Assembly: GCA_964342465.1 (NCBI GenBank)
Contig: CAYFFQ010000006.1
Coordinates: 1 to 64,000, forward strand
Direction of reading: 5' to 3'
DNA from: MGIIb-Q1 sp964342465
Lineage (GTDB): Archaea; Thermoplasmatota; Poseidoniia; Poseidoniales; Thalassarchaeaceae
Length of the DNA: 64,000 nt
Shown: piece after piece, positions 9,602-18,831 of the stretch
Layout of the letters: each line of letters starts with the position of its first letter
Position numbering within the stretch: position 1 is the first letter of the stretch
Notes under the pieces: generated by a model
Database searches by the model: none
What the model was told of the DNA's origin: nothing
The model's input: only the letters and a program-made list of their open reading frames with translations
Translations under genes and position numbers: made by a program

Positions 9602-10562
9602 CCATCAGAATTGTTGAGCCGGAGAAGTCTGCGGTCAGGGGAATTATCTTGTTGGGAATTTCACTCATGAGAATGTCTTGGACACCGTGAGGGGTCTGCA
9701 CGAGAATGAACCCACCCCCGCCCGCTCCGAGCAGTTTCCCTCCGCCACATCCGAGGTCCATCAACCTCTGAAAAAGAGCGTCTATCTCTGGAGTTGTGAT
9801 TCCTTCCACCAAACTCTTCTTCAGATTCCATGCATCAGAAAGAACTGAACCGACTGCTGTCCAATCGCCGTTCTGAATCAATTCGGAGACCATCTCAGCC
9901 TGATTCCGCATCGCCACCAACTCACCCATTTTCTCAGCCGTACTTCGACTCTGCATGGTGAGTATTGGGGTCGCTTTTCGTGTCAGGCCAGTCCAGACGA
10001 GACAGAATTCGTCTCTGAGAGTTCGGGTGCATTCGCTGTCGATGGGGAAGACGTCCACAGAGTCGTCGGAATTGAATGCGATTAGGTTCAATCCACCGAA
10101 TGCGGCAGCGTATTGGTCCTGCTTCCCAATAGTCGCGCCGAGTACACCCATCTCAATCTCACACGCCTGTTCCGCTAGAGTCTTCGCATCAACATCTCGG
10201 CCGGCGTATTGGTGTAGAGCGTGCAACAGTCCGACGGTGACAGATGAGGATGAACCCAAACCGGTTCCCTTACCGGGAATGTCGGCGATGGTGGTTATTT
10301 CCACACCACTTGTCACACCGGTCATCCGCATCGCTTCACGCACAAGTTCGTGTTGCAGATTCTCAAAATCATCTACGTTCTCAGTTCTGCTGTATGATAC
10401 ACGGACGGAGTCATCGAACCTCTTGTTGACTGTCACATAGATGTATGCTTGCAGAGCTACGGAGGTGACAAGCCCCCCGTCGGGATGTGAGTTGTAGAAG
10501 GCGGGAAGGTCGGTGCCACCTCCACAGAAGGATACACGGACAGGAGTTCTGCTGATTAGCAT
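9585..10562 (-). CDS. GHMP-family sugar kinase, heptose-7-phosphate kinase-like
   Basis: Carries the opening signature of sugar GHMP kinases (SRTPVRVSFCGGGTDLPAF), the ATP loop GLGSSSSVTVGLLHAL, and the C-terminal GAGGGGFIL motif. This matches the HddA-like D-glycero-D-manno-heptose 7-phosphate kinase group, which supplies activated sugars for surface glycans. The exact substrate cannot be read from sequence. The Met at 10562 is chosen because family members start directly before SRTP; a longer frame begins at 10592. The stop overlaps the start of the heavily sequon-rich surface protein, consistent with but not proof of a glycosylation link. It is divergent from pyrB. Confidence 0.88.
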   Translation of the reverse strand: MLISRTPVRVSFCGGGTDLPAFYNSHPDGGLVTSVALQAYIYVTVNKRFDDSVRVSYSRTENVDDFENLQHELVREAMRMTGVTSGVEITTIADIPGKGTGLGSSSSVTVGLLHALHQYAGRDVDAKTLAEQACEIEMGVLGATIGKQDQYAAAFGGLNLIAFNSDDSVDVFPIDSECTRTLRDEFCLVWTGLTRKATPILTMQSRSTAEKMGELVAMRNQAEMVSELIQNGDWTAVGSVLSDAWNLKKSLVEGITTPEIDALFQRLMDLGCGGGKLLGAGGGGFILVQTPHGVQDILMSEIPNKIIPLTADFSGSTILMDDREG

Positions 10563-10666
10563 CAATCGTCCCACCCTGCTCGCCTTCATCAAGCCTACTC
10601 CTTTCAGTAATCGGAAAAAAGGTCGGTTTGGATTGCGACAGGCGGCAAAATTCCCCTTGAAATGGG

Positions 10667-10676
10667 TAAATTATAC
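10667..10676 (+). promoter_or_regulatory. Candidate TATA box for pyrBI
   Basis: AAATTATACA in a locally A/T-rich stretch about 75 bp before the pyrB start, in the 185-bp divergent gap with the GHMP kinase. Position and composition fit an archaeal TATA element. No BRE could be assigned with confidence. Confidence 0.4.
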
Positions 10677-10747
10677 ACTCGCTCACGAATCCTCTCCGGT
10701 AGCAATCAATATGGAGGGGTAGCGCTCCGCGTGAGGCGGAGAGGGAA

Positions 10748-11680
10748 ATGGCGAAGGACCTCATCACGATGGATGACCTGACGAATGAGGAGATAGAGAG
10801 TCTGCTCGCGGATGCTGAGAGACTGCTTCCGGCGGCCCGCGGCGATGTCTATCTACCGCTCCTCGCTGGCCGCCAATTGGGCAACATGTTCTTTGAGCCG
10901 AGCACCCGCACTCGTATGTCCTTTGAGACGGCGATGAAACGATTGGGCGGGAGTGTGGTGAACCTCGGAGCACTCGCCTCCTCATCAGTGACCAAGGGGG
11001 AGACTCTGTTCGACACGATGAAGATGGTCGATGGTTACTGCGATGTCGCAGTCCTGCGTCACCCTCGCCAAGGGGCGGCCCAGTATGCAGCGGATGCCTG
11101 TGAAATTCCAATTATGAATGGCGGCGACGGAGCAGGACACCATCCCACACAGACGATGCTGGACCTCTTCACAATCCGACAGGCACAGGGCAGGCTGGAC
11201 CTCAACGTCGTGATGGTGGGCGACCTCAGATACGGTCGAACCGTTCACAGCCTATCCTATGCCCTGGCCAGATTCGGTGCATCGCTGACCTTCGTGGCAC
11301 CCCCCTCTCTGTCGATGCCGGATGACATCGTTGACGAACTGAAACGGAAGGGTGTCAACATCACCATCTCGGAGGATTTGCATGGAAATCTGCCCGAGGC
11401 CGATGTGGTCTACATGACCCGAATTCAGAAAGAGAGATTCCCGGATGAAGACGAATACCTGAAGGTGGCAGGAATCTATCGTCTCGGACGGGCGGACCTG
11501 AGAAGTGCAAAGGAGTCGATGATAATCATGCACCCACTTCCGAGAGTTGATGAAATCCATCCGAGCGTCGATTCCACCCCACACGCGAGGTACTTCGAGC
11601 AGGCTTTCAACGGCGTGGTCGCCCGAATGGCACTTCTCTGTCGCATCTTCGATGTGGACGTGCCGGAGGTGGTCGGATGA
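10748..11680 (+). CDS. pyrB: Aspartate carbamoyltransferase catalytic chain
   Basis: Condenses carbamoyl phosphate with aspartate in pyrimidine synthesis. The 310 residues contain the carbamoyl-phosphate loop FEPSTRTRMSFETA, HPTQTMLDLF, and MHPLPRVDE near the C-terminus, all canonical. Length is normal. The stop overlaps the pyrI start by 4 bp (ATGA), so the two chains are translationally coupled, as in other archaeal pyrBI operons. GAGAGGG just upstream of the ATG is a plausible ribosome-binding site. Confidence 0.98.
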   Translation: MAKDLITMDDLTNEEIESLLADAERLLPAARGDVYLPLLAGRQLGNMFFEPSTRTRMSFETAMKRLGGSVVNLGALASSSVTKGETLFDTMKMVDGYCDVAVLRHPRQGAAQYAADACEIPIMNGGDGAGHHPTQTMLDLFTIRQAQGRLDLNVVMVGDLRYGRTVHSLSYALARFGASLTFVAPPSLSMPDDIVDELKRKGVNITISEDLHGNLPEADVVYMTRIQKERFPDEDEYLKVAGIYRLGRADLRSAKESMIIMHPLPRVDEIHPSVDSTPHARYFEQAFNGVVARMALLCRIFDVDVPEVVG

Positions 11681-12144
11681 GTGAGATGCGCAGAGTGACC
11701 GCAATCTGCAACGGGTCGGTGATTGACCACATCCCCGCAGGTTGCGCACTGAAGGTTCTGAGAATGTTGAGAATCAGTGGAAGACGGCCGAATCCTGTCT
11801 CTCTTGTGATGAATGTGCCATCCTCCAAGTACGGTGCGAAAGACATCATCAAGGTTGAGGACCGAGAACTGACTCAGGATGAATTGGACAGGTTGAGCAT
11901 TATCGCCCCCAACGCATCAGTGGCCATCATCAGGAACTATTCAGTCGCTGAGAAACGCGCCGTGATCGCTCAACAGGAACTCGTCAATGTGACTCGCTGC
12001 ACCTTTTCCAACTGCATTACTCACAGTGACAGGGAGCCGCTACCCCACAGAATGACAGTAATTTCAACAGAACCTCTCCAACTCCGCTGTCACTACTGTA
12101 TGCGTCCACAGGACATGGAGTCCATCATCGACAACCTTCTGTGA
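11677..12144 (+). CDS. pyrI: Aspartate carbamoyltransferase regulatory chain
   Basis: The 155-residue regulatory subunit binds nucleotide effectors through its N-terminal domain (GSVIDHIPAGCALKVLRML) and holds a structural zinc through four cysteines (C-x4-C ... C-x2-C, in CTFSNC and CHYC). All four ligands are present, so the chain should assemble with PyrB into an allosteric holoenzyme. It follows pyrB with a 4-bp overlap. Confidence 0.98.
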   Translation: MSEMRRVTAICNGSVIDHIPAGCALKVLRMLRISGRRPNPVSLVMNVPSSKYGAKDIIKVEDRELTQDELDRLSIIAPNASVAIIRNYSVAEKRAVIAQQELVNVTRCTFSNCITHSDREPLPHRMTVISTEPLQLRCHYCMRPQDMESIIDNLL

Positions 12145-12164
12145 AGGCCCTCCTCTTCCGGTCG

Positions 12165-12390
12165 GTGGGGCCGCGATGGGCCTGGGTGGAGCGTCGAGGG
12201 AGACTCGGTGGGGCCTTGGTTTTGCCTCTGCGGGCCTTGGTGGGCCTTTGTGGGCCTAGGTTGGGCTGCGATGCGCCTTGGCGGGCCTTGGTGGGCCTCG
12301 GTGGAGCCTTGGTTTGGCCTTGGTTTTTGCCTTGGTGGGCCTTTGTGGGCCTTTGTGGGCCTTGGCGGGCCTCGGTGGAGCGTCGGTGAC
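12165..12390. repeat. G/T-rich degenerate repeat array at pyrI/tRNA-thiolase junction
   Basis: About 225 bp of short units of the form GGGCCTTGGTGG or GGGCCTTTGTGG with interspersed GGTGGAGC. It starts about 20 bp after the pyrI stop and ends a few bases before the stop of the convergent gene. Strand asymmetry is strong, with almost no A on the plus strand. The open frames across it in several phases reflect the lack of stop codons in G/T-rich DNA. Confidence 0.9.
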
Positions 12391-12395
12391 TTTGT

Positions 12396-13409
12396 TCACA
12401 TCTCACTCAACCACTCACGCATGGTACACGCCTGACAGACCGGTCTGCTTGTCACCCCACCGCACCTCTCACAGTGGAGCATATCCTCACTGACCCAATC
12501 ACTCGTCAGGTGTGCACCCTTGGCGGCGACCTGCATTTCTCGAATGGTGTCCATCGAATGGACTAGCCCGTGGCGCGAACCCGGCACATCCGCTTCCAAT
12601 CTAGCGACCATCTCCCTGCTTCTCTGGCGCAAGGCACCGGGTGCATGAGGGCAATCACCGTGATGGATGGGGAGACTCTCGCCGATTGCGTAGGCGTGTA
12701 TCTCCTGCTCAGGAATCCACCTCAGTGGCACGATTCTCGGTGTCAGGCCATCGATTGGGGCCCAAGTGTGCGGAGCCAACCTGATGGTCCGACCCACCTC
12801 GCCTTTCTGTAGGTTCATCAGGATGGTCTGAGCCATGTCGTCGAGGTTGTGACCGAGAGCCATCCATTCAGCCCCACACCTCTCGGCGAGAGTGTTGAGG
12901 CCGATTCTTCGAAAGACCCCACAGTAGGAACAAGCCTTCAGGCCGTTTGCGTCGTCGAACTTCTCGGCGATAGCAGGCATCAATTCGACAATTCTATCCA
13001 TCCTCTCAAAATCGAGGTCGGGGTAGGCGATTGTCTCGACCTCGATGGCTCGTGATTTGGCGAGTTCGATGGCCTTCTCGATGGATGGTGAACGGTAGCC
13101 ATCTATTCCTTCATCTACCGAGCCGGCAACGAGACGGATGTCGCGCCGAGGTGAGAGGATTCGGTGCATCATATCAAGCATCACTGCGGAATCCTTGCCA
13201 CCGGAGATACAGAGGAGGACCTTCTTCGGATTTCCCTCTTCATCGAGGGCGTTCTTAGGTAGGTCGAGTTGCCGGCGCAGGGCCTTCGCGACACGCTTTC
13301 TGATGGAGTCGGTCAGGTGTTTGTGGCAGAGGTGAATCCCGCTGTATCTCTGTTCGATGACAGCAGCGCCATGACATCTCGAGCAGGATGGCACATCGAG
13401 TCCTTTCAT
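12396..13409 (-). CDS. ncs6: tRNA 2-thiolation protein of the Ncs6/TtuA family
   Basis: An adenylating PP-loop enzyme that introduces sulphur into uridine of tRNA. Visible in order: an N-terminal zinc pair (CSRCH, then CHKH), the PP-loop CISGGKDSAVML near residue 68, the KACSYCGVFRR motif that in this family helps bind an Fe-S cluster, GHNLDDMAQ, and a C-terminal zinc ribbon (CERCGG, then CQAC). This full set places it in the Ncs6/TtuA/Ctu1 group and not TtcA. It could modify U34 (Ncs6) or U54 (TtuA); sequence inspection does not separate these. Length 337 is typical. It is divergent from the roadblock operon. Confidence 0.9.
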   Translation of the reverse strand: MKGLDVPSCSRCHGAAVIEQRYSGIHLCHKHLTDSIRKRVAKALRRQLDLPKNALDEEGNPKKVLLCISGGKDSAVMLDMMHRILSPRRDIRLVAGSVDEGIDGYRSPSIEKAIELAKSRAIEVETIAYPDLDFERMDRIVELMPAIAEKFDDANGLKACSYCGVFRRIGLNTLAERCGAEWMALGHNLDDMAQTILMNLQKGEVGRTIRLAPHTWAPIDGLTPRIVPLRWIPEQEIHAYAIGESLPIHHGDCPHAPGALRQRSREMVARLEADVPGSRHGLVHSMDTIREMQVAAKGAHLTSDWVSEDMLHCERCGGVTSRPVCQACTMREWLSEM

Positions 13410-13547
13410 CGCTCCTTCGACAGAGCCGGTTGTTTTGAATTAGGTGGCCGTAATTGGTGGAGATTATTCAATATGGAATTTCATTTTTCAATAGGAATAT
13501 CAATTATACATCAAAGTAATTCCGACCGCCCATTTTCGCAGTTATGG

Positions 13548-13637
13548 AATCGAGATTTTTCTCGATTTCACCGATTCGGCGTGATTTTTCAGTTGGCGAT
13601 TTTATTTTCACCGGCAATTCGGCCCTTTAGGGGCCGA
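13548..13637. promoter_or_regulatory. A/T-rich divergent intergenic region with two perfect hairpins
   Basis: The 284 bp between the tRNA thiolase gene and the roadblock operon are A/T-rich. They hold AATCGAGA-TTTT-TCTCGATT (13548-13567) and TCGGCCC-TTTAG-GGGCCGA (13619-13637). The second ends 57 bp before the roadblock start and could lie in the leader of that mRNA. No known riboswitch signature was recognised. Confidence 0.45.
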
Positions 13638-13693
13638 TGGTACAAAACCTCTTGAAGGCGGTGTCGCCCTGAAGCCATCTCAAGGGTGCGAGT

Positions 13694-14044
13694 ATGTTGA
13701 GAAGGTTGCTCTCCACATTCGGAAGGATAGACGGGGTGCACGCAACCTCCATCTATGACGCCGAAGGCGCTGAGGTCGCCACCTTCCGCCTCCCCTCTCT
13801 ACATGATGCACAACTCTCATCCCCGAGCCATGCCACTCTGCGTGAGGCGGGAAGATTGGCGAGTGAATCCAAAATCGGAGAAATGAATCAAGTGTGGTTG
13901 GAGTCCCCGCATGGCAACATCATCCTCGCCCCTCTCTCAGGTGGTCACACCCTGCTCGTCTCGAGCAGGGGTTCCAACAACATCGGACGATTGAGGCATG
14001 AGGTGAGGGTGAGGAAACCCGTCATAGAGGACCTTTTGAGGTGA
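13694..14044 (+). CDS. Roadblock/LC7-like small protein
   Basis: A 116-residue single-domain protein. The pattern IDGVHATSIYDAEGAEVATF followed later by NQVWLESPHGNIILAPLSG and HTLLVSSRGSNNIG fits the roadblock/LC7 fold, a dimerising alpha-beta module that in prokaryotes often partners small Ras-like GTPases or motility machinery. No GTPase gene is adjacent. The stop overlaps the start of the giant coiled-coil gene (GTGA), so the two proteins are probably made together and may interact. Confidence 0.75.
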   Translation: MLRRLLSTFGRIDGVHATSIYDAEGAEVATFRLPSLHDAQLSSPSHATLREAGRLASESKIGEMNQVWLESPHGNIILAPLSGGHTLLVSSRGSNNIGRLRHEVRVRKPVIEDLLR

Positions 14045-17000
14045 TAGAAATGTTTGAGATGCCAATGGGTGACCCGGTCGAGAAAGAGATTGATATCAGC
14101 GTCGCCCGCCAAACCTTTCCCTTTGATTTCGGGGCTGTATCATACTTCAAGCCGAGGGCTCGAAATCCAGTCGGTCACAAGATAATCTGCGCCGGCGAGG
14201 CGGCAGGTTGGCTTTGTGAGTCGTCCAAGAAGAAACGTTTCCTCGCCGGCAAATCGGCAGAAGTGGAATTGAGAAGGCTGGCTGGTGAGACCGACCTGCG
14301 CACCAGAGGTGTGATTTGGAGCCAGAGGCAATTTGAAATTGTTGCCAAGAGAATACTGGAGGCATTTGTCGACCCCTCTGCACTCGGCACACTTCTGCCG
14401 ATGCCTCGAATTGAAGGAAACATTCCGACGAAGGACCTCACTCTCCTCATCGAAACCCTCGCTTCCAGCGATGTGGCTCGCGGTGCATGTGCTGTTGAGG
14501 GGGGTATGCTTGTTCACAGTAAGGGGCTTCTTCCTCTCGATGGTGAAGAGTTCTCTCGGGTGGTGCAGGACCACCTGCAGGGCATGGTGGCTCTCTCCAG
14601 CGGTATCGGTCAGGAGAGGCCACTCGCCTCGTCATTGGCATTGGCGGATGGTGCCTTGCTCATCGCCCCGGCAGGTGATGCGACGATAGCCGTTTGGACG
14701 GATGACCACGCTGACCATAAGGCGCTGTTGGCCAATGCGGCGGCTCTTCTTGCTACAGAATCGGTCGGTCTTGCCGGTGATGATGGTGGAGAGCCGCTTC
14801 CCGAAGGCGTGGTGGTCAAGGATTCAAAATCTGGAATTGACCAAGTGGTGGCTGCGCTTAAGGTGGCTCAGGAGGAGTATCTCACCGGTTATCTCGAATC
14901 GGTATCGAAGGAAGGCCCAGCAATATCTTTGACAATTATCGATGGTGTACCTGCTGGCATCCGTGGGGTCGGCATCGAGACCGTCGAGGATGCCATGAGG
15001 CGCGCCACCACATCCTCCAATCGGCTGCGGCTACACAGGTTGGAGAGGACTATGCGGCTCCTCTTGCGAACCAGTTCTGTAGAAGATTGGTCTCTGCAGG
15101 AGATGTGCCGGGCAATCTCGGAATGTCGGACTAGGAGCGAGGACAGAAGGTCTCTGCTCGCTGGCCGACTGGAGACCCTCTACGGCTTTGAACTCGGACA
15201 TGAGATGATGGTTTCAGGTCGTGTTGGTTGGAAACTGGTCGATGAAGGAGTTCCGTCATCGAAACTCCCGGGAACCACCCGACGAAGCCTCATCGGGCCG
15301 GTAGTTGCAGAATTGCAATTGCGCATCCAGAGTCTTGAATCCGATTTGAAACGTTCAGAAAGGGAGCAAAGTGCTATGCAATCACGGCTTGACGATACGC
15401 GCAAGAGCCGTGATGAATTGAAGACCGAACTCGCTGTCAGCAGAGAACTGCTGGAAGAGGGAAGGGATGAGAGGGTGGCTCTATCTTCACAACTCGATGA
15501 AGCAGCAGAAAAAGTGCGTCAGGAACAGCGGTCTGGAGAGGAGCAGTCCTCACGAGCCGAACGGCTGGCAAGAAGGGTCTCAGAACTGGAGATGCAGGTG
15601 AAGAAGAGGGCTGAGGAGATGGCTTCTGCCCTCGGAGAGATGGAGTCACGTCAGCAACTTCTCAACGCCTTGGAAGGGCTTTTGGCCGAGGAAGCGCGGG
15701 TCAAATCAGAACTGGAGACCGCTGAATCCCGTCTGAAGGAAGTGAGGCGTTTAAGCGATGACGATGAGAGAATCCAACGCGTCTTGCATGAACAGGTTGG
15801 AGCGCAGCGGGAGAGGCACAGATTGGCACAGGCTGAACTCAATGAAATTGAAAGGCAGGTCGAACAGCGTCGCGAGGAACTCGTCGGAATCGAGTCCGAC
15901 CTGCACTCCAGCAGAGGCATGGTCGAAGATGAACGACTGCGGGTGGCGGAGATGGACCGAAAACACACCCTCCTGCAATCAGAACTCAGAGAACTCATGG
16001 AGGAGCGCAGACAACTGATGCGGGAACTCGGTGACATCGACAGCCGTAGAGGGGCTGGTGAAGCAGAACTGAGAATGCTCATCGAACAGGCTGAAGAACT
16101 GGAGTCAGCTCACTCGCTGGCTATTGCAGACATAGCCGAGGCAGAGAGAATCAGGGCGCGTCTCTCCGAAGAACCCCTTGCCCGCGCCCTGCTGGGCGAT
16201 GAGGGTGGTCTGGCCATGCTCGAACCGGTTCTCGAGCGGATGACTTCCGCCCGCTCGCGCGGATTCAGCGTCACACTCCTCGACCGCGCCGTGGAGCGGG
16301 GATTACAGGTCATTCAACACACGGTCGACGAAGTCGCCCAGACACCACGCCATCTCCTCTCCACAGAAGTGATGGAACTGCTCGGTCAACAGGCTCCGGA
16401 GACCGCCGACACAGTGCGCGGATTGACCAAGTGGTCGGTGCAGAACAGATTGGAACATCGCCTCTCAGAAACCGTTTCCAATGTCGTGCTCGATCTCGAA
16501 AATCTCCTCAACGAATATGAGCATTCAGTCACCATGCTGATGCATCTGAGAGAGGTCCTGCGTTCGATGAGTGAGATGGGTCTGCCAGCCGAGGCGATTG
16601 AACCGCTGGAGAAGGTCTCTCACATGCCCGAATCCCTTCCCATGGTCTCAAGCGAAGTCCGGCGACTCATTCAACAGGCCCTCGATGATATCTACATCGA
16701 ATCTGACCTGAGAACGGCTGGGGAGGCGATAGGGTTGGAGAGCACCGTGCTGGTGCTTGAACAGTTGAAGTATCGGCTGGATGTCACTGGATTGACTGGA
16801 GAGGAGCCTGCCGGCGACCTCTGGGTCTTCCAGCGAACAGGCATGCTACCCTTCGAAGCGTTTGGTCTGACCGAGATCGAGAGACCGCCGATTAGTGATT
16901 CAGCACTTCAGCATATGAACCCAGCAGCATCTACCAAAACCGCATCCGTATCATCCGAGGCGGCGGTGCAAGAGGTCGCTCCGAGCGATTCCAGCCAAAC

Positions 17001-17262
17001 CTGGCAACCGATTGACGCGCCAGACGAGAGCGACGGAGTCGACCTCACCTCAAGAATCTCAATCGGCATGCCCGACCGAGAGGTGATCGGAACAACAGAG
17101 GAGGTCGATGAAATGGCGAAATTGGACCGTTCTCTCGCAGCCATCGATGCTGCGGCGCAAGCGAGGGCGGACACCATAATGGGTGTTAAGGCCCCTGCTG
17201 ACCCCGAACAGCGCTCAGCCCTCGCCACTCTAGAAGATGAACTAGCCAACTTGGACCTTTGA
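14041..17262 (+). CDS. Giant coiled-coil protein coupled to roadblock protein
   Basis: 1073 residues. Residues 1-400 are mixed alpha/beta and include a segment that looks like a second roadblock-type module (ACAVEGGMLVHSKGLLPL). Residues about 420-700 are a long uninterrupted coiled coil, rich in E, R, L and Q (SMC- or myosin-like heptads). A helical region and an acidic, disordered C-terminal tail follow. There is no Walker A motif, so it is not an SMC ATPase. The start is GTG 14041, overlapping the upstream stop by 4 bp, or ATG 14050. A cytoskeletal or polar-scaffold role is an inference from architecture only. Confidence 0.75.
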   Translation: MIEMFEMPMGDPVEKEIDISVARQTFPFDFGAVSYFKPRARNPVGHKIICAGEAAGWLCESSKKKRFLAGKSAEVELRRLAGETDLRTRGVIWSQRQFEIVAKRILEAFVDPSALGTLLPMPRIEGNIPTKDLTLLIETLASSDVARGACAVEGGMLVHSKGLLPLDGEEFSRVVQDHLQGMVALSSGIGQERPLASSLALADGALLIAPAGDATIAVWTDDHADHKALLANAAALLATESVGLAGDDGGEPLPEGVVVKDSKSGIDQVVAALKVAQEEYLTGYLESVSKEGPAISLTIIDGVPAGIRGVGIETVEDAMRRATTSSNRLRLHRLERTMRLLLRTSSVEDWSLQEMCRAISECRTRSEDRRSLLAGRLETLYGFELGHEMMVSGRVGWKLVDEGVPSSKLPGTTRRSLIGPVVAELQLRIQSLESDLKRSEREQSAMQSRLDDTRKSRDELKTELAVSRELLEEGRDERVALSSQLDEAAEKVRQEQRSGEEQSSRAERLARRVSELEMQVKKRAEEMASALGEMESRQQLLNALEGLLAEEARVKSELETAESRLKEVRRLSDDDERIQRVLHEQVGAQRERHRLAQAELNEIERQVEQRREELVGIESDLHSSRGMVEDERLRVAEMDRKHTLLQSELRELMEERRQLMRELGDIDSRRGAGEAELRMLIEQAEELESAHSLAIADIAEAERIRARLSEEPLARALLGDEGGLAMLEPVLERMTSARSRGFSVTLLDRAVERGLQVIQHTVDEVAQTPRHLLSTEVMELLGQQAPETADTVRGLTKWSVQNRLEHRLSETVSNVVLDLENLLNEYEHSVTMLMHLREVLRSMSEMGLPAEAIEPLEKVSHMPESLPMVSSEVRRLIQQALDDIYIESDLRTAGEAIGLESTVLVLEQLKYRLDVTGLTGEEPAGDLWVFQRTGMLPFEAFGLTEIERPPISDSALQHMNPAASTKTASVSSEAAVQEVAPSDSSQTWQPIDAPDESDGVDLTSRISIGMPDREVIGTTEEVDEMAKLDRSLAAIDAAAQARADTIMGVKAPADPEQRSALATLEDELANLDL

Positions 17263-17272
17263 AGGTGGAGAA

Positions 17273-17560
17273 ATGACCGGTCACGACGACCCAGCCGAGG
17301 GCGCAGAACCCCATCCCGAAGTGCAACTTGAAGGGCAGAGACAATATCCCCTCGGTCTTGAGAAACTCATCACCTTCTCTGTCGTGTTAGCTTCGTTGCT
17401 CCTCATCCCTTCCACTCTCGCAGCCGACCTCCCCTTCGGACCGTTTCAGGCACCGTTGGTCATTTGTGGGTTGCCGCTTCTCGGCCTCTTTTCATCCCGT
17501 CTTCTCACTCTGCCGATTCAGATGGTGGCAAATCGTGCCGAAGACCCCGATTCACCATGA
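17273..17560 (+). CDS. Small two-span membrane protein
   Basis: 95 residues with two hydrophobic spans (ITFSVVLASLLLIPSTL and APLVICGLPLLGLFS) and acidic, Pro-rich ends. It starts 11 bp after the coiled-coil gene, so it is very likely the third gene of that operon and could anchor the complex at the membrane. No family was recognised. Confidence 0.7.
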   Translation: MTGHDDPAEGAEPHPEVQLEGQRQYPLGLEKLITFSVVLASLLLIPSTLAADLPFGPFQAPLVICGLPLLGLFSSRLLTLPIQMVANRAEDPDSP

Positions 17561-17588
17561 GATTGGCACCTCGTAGATAGAGGGAGTA

Positions 17589-18821
17589 TCACTCTGTGGA
17601 CGATTGCGGCAGAATAGATTCAACTAGACCGACGATTCTCTGCCACGGAAGGATGTACTTGAGACCAGCAACGAAGATGAGAAGCAGCATCGCTGAGATG
17701 ACCTTTCCATAGGTCAACTGCAACTCCAGAGATTCCTGAACCTGCCCAGACCACTGCGATGCCCCGAACAATGAAACTATCTCGAGAATCAGGTCGTCGA
17801 ACTTGAGGGCGAACATGGCGCATAGGACGACGGTGAAGAATATGATGACAGTGTGAATCAGATGATTGTTGAGAAGGCTGTCAAACTGAGCCACATATTC
17901 CGGGTCTTTCTTGCATGACTCTGGCAGCCTGAAGGCATATTCAAGATGGCGTATCACGGCGAAGCCGGTCTCGGAATAGATGAGCATCATCATCGCCATC
18001 AGCAACAGAGGCCAGATGGTCTCGGAGACGAGTCCGCCGATGACCATCGAGTCGGATATCTGTGGACTGATCGGTTCCAAACCCATGTCGAAGTAGACGG
18101 TGACAGCCTCGAAGGAGAGCAGAGCGTGAATGCCGAGATAGATGAGGGCAGTTCCCAAGGACCACCCGATCATCCTGCGCGATAGACCCCATATACCCAT
18201 CATACCTGTCCACACTGGGAGGAGGTAGAGGGCGACGATGAAGAATTGAGTGTAAAGCACGAGGGGGTAGACGAGAGTCTCGGCGTGGTTGCGGGCAGGG
18301 TCACTGGAAATCGGCCAATAGAGTTCCCAATCAAAGATCATTCCGAAGAACCAGCCGAGCAGGAGTCTGCCTGCAAGGAAGAGAATCATCGCCACCAAGA
18401 CTCCGAGAACCACCTTTCGCCTAATCTGTGGGGCTTGCAGGTTGAGGACCACCCAACCGGCGGTTATCAAGCCGGAAATCAGAATCGGCATGTAGTATCT
18501 TCCGGGTCCTTCACTTCCCTGTCCAGTGAGGAAGTCGGGAATGGGCAGGTCAAAGGCGGAACCACCCGACTCACTGCTCAAGATAACCTCGAAGAGGTCG
18601 AGGGTAAGGGTGTGGTCGAGGGCGGGACACCAGAGCGGGCTCCCCTCCGAATCCACATGGGCGACATCACATGAACCGAAGTTTGAGCCGAGTTGCAGAT
18701 AGAGCCAGATGAGAGCCAATGTCGCCACTGTCTGAAGGGCGACCACCTGCCACTGGATTCGTAACTCCTTGAGGTGGAGGGAGCGGGTACCTTCTCCCTG
18801 AAGTGCCACATCATCCGCCAT
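17589..18821 (-). CDS. Polytopic membrane protein, last gene of DUF58 operon
   Basis: 410 residues with about eight hydrophobic segments, and a large extracytoplasmic loop after the first span holding two cysteines (GSCDVAH, LWCPALD). Not recognised. It begins 10 bp after the DUF58 gene on the same strand, so it belongs to that unit. It is convergent with the small membrane protein at a 28-bp junction that has no repeats. Confidence 0.75.
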   Translation of the reverse strand: MADDVALQGEGTRSLHLKELRIQWQVVALQTVATLALIWLYLQLGSNFGSCDVAHVDSEGSPLWCPALDHTLTLDLFEVILSSESGGSAFDLPIPDFLTGQGSEGPGRYYMPILISGLITAGWVVLNLQAPQIRRKVVLGVLVAMILFLAGRLLLGWFFGMIFDWELYWPISSDPARNHAETLVYPLVLYTQFFIVALYLLPVWTGMMGIWGLSRRMIGWSLGTALIYLGIHALLSFEAVTVYFDMGLEPISPQISDSMVIGGLVSETIWPLLLMAMMMLIYSETGFAVIRHLEYAFRLPESCKKDPEYVAQFDSLLNNHLIHTVIIFFTVVLCAMFALKFDDLILEIVSLFGASQWSGQVQESLELQLTYGKVISAMLLLIFVAGLKYILPWQRIVGLVESILPQSSTE

Positions 18822-18831
18822 TCAATTCACC

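Noticed and set aside
12141..12435. Trp/Gly/Leu-rich plus-strand proteins
   Set aside because: G/T-rich DNA lacks stop codons in several frames at once; composition is unlike neighbouring genes.
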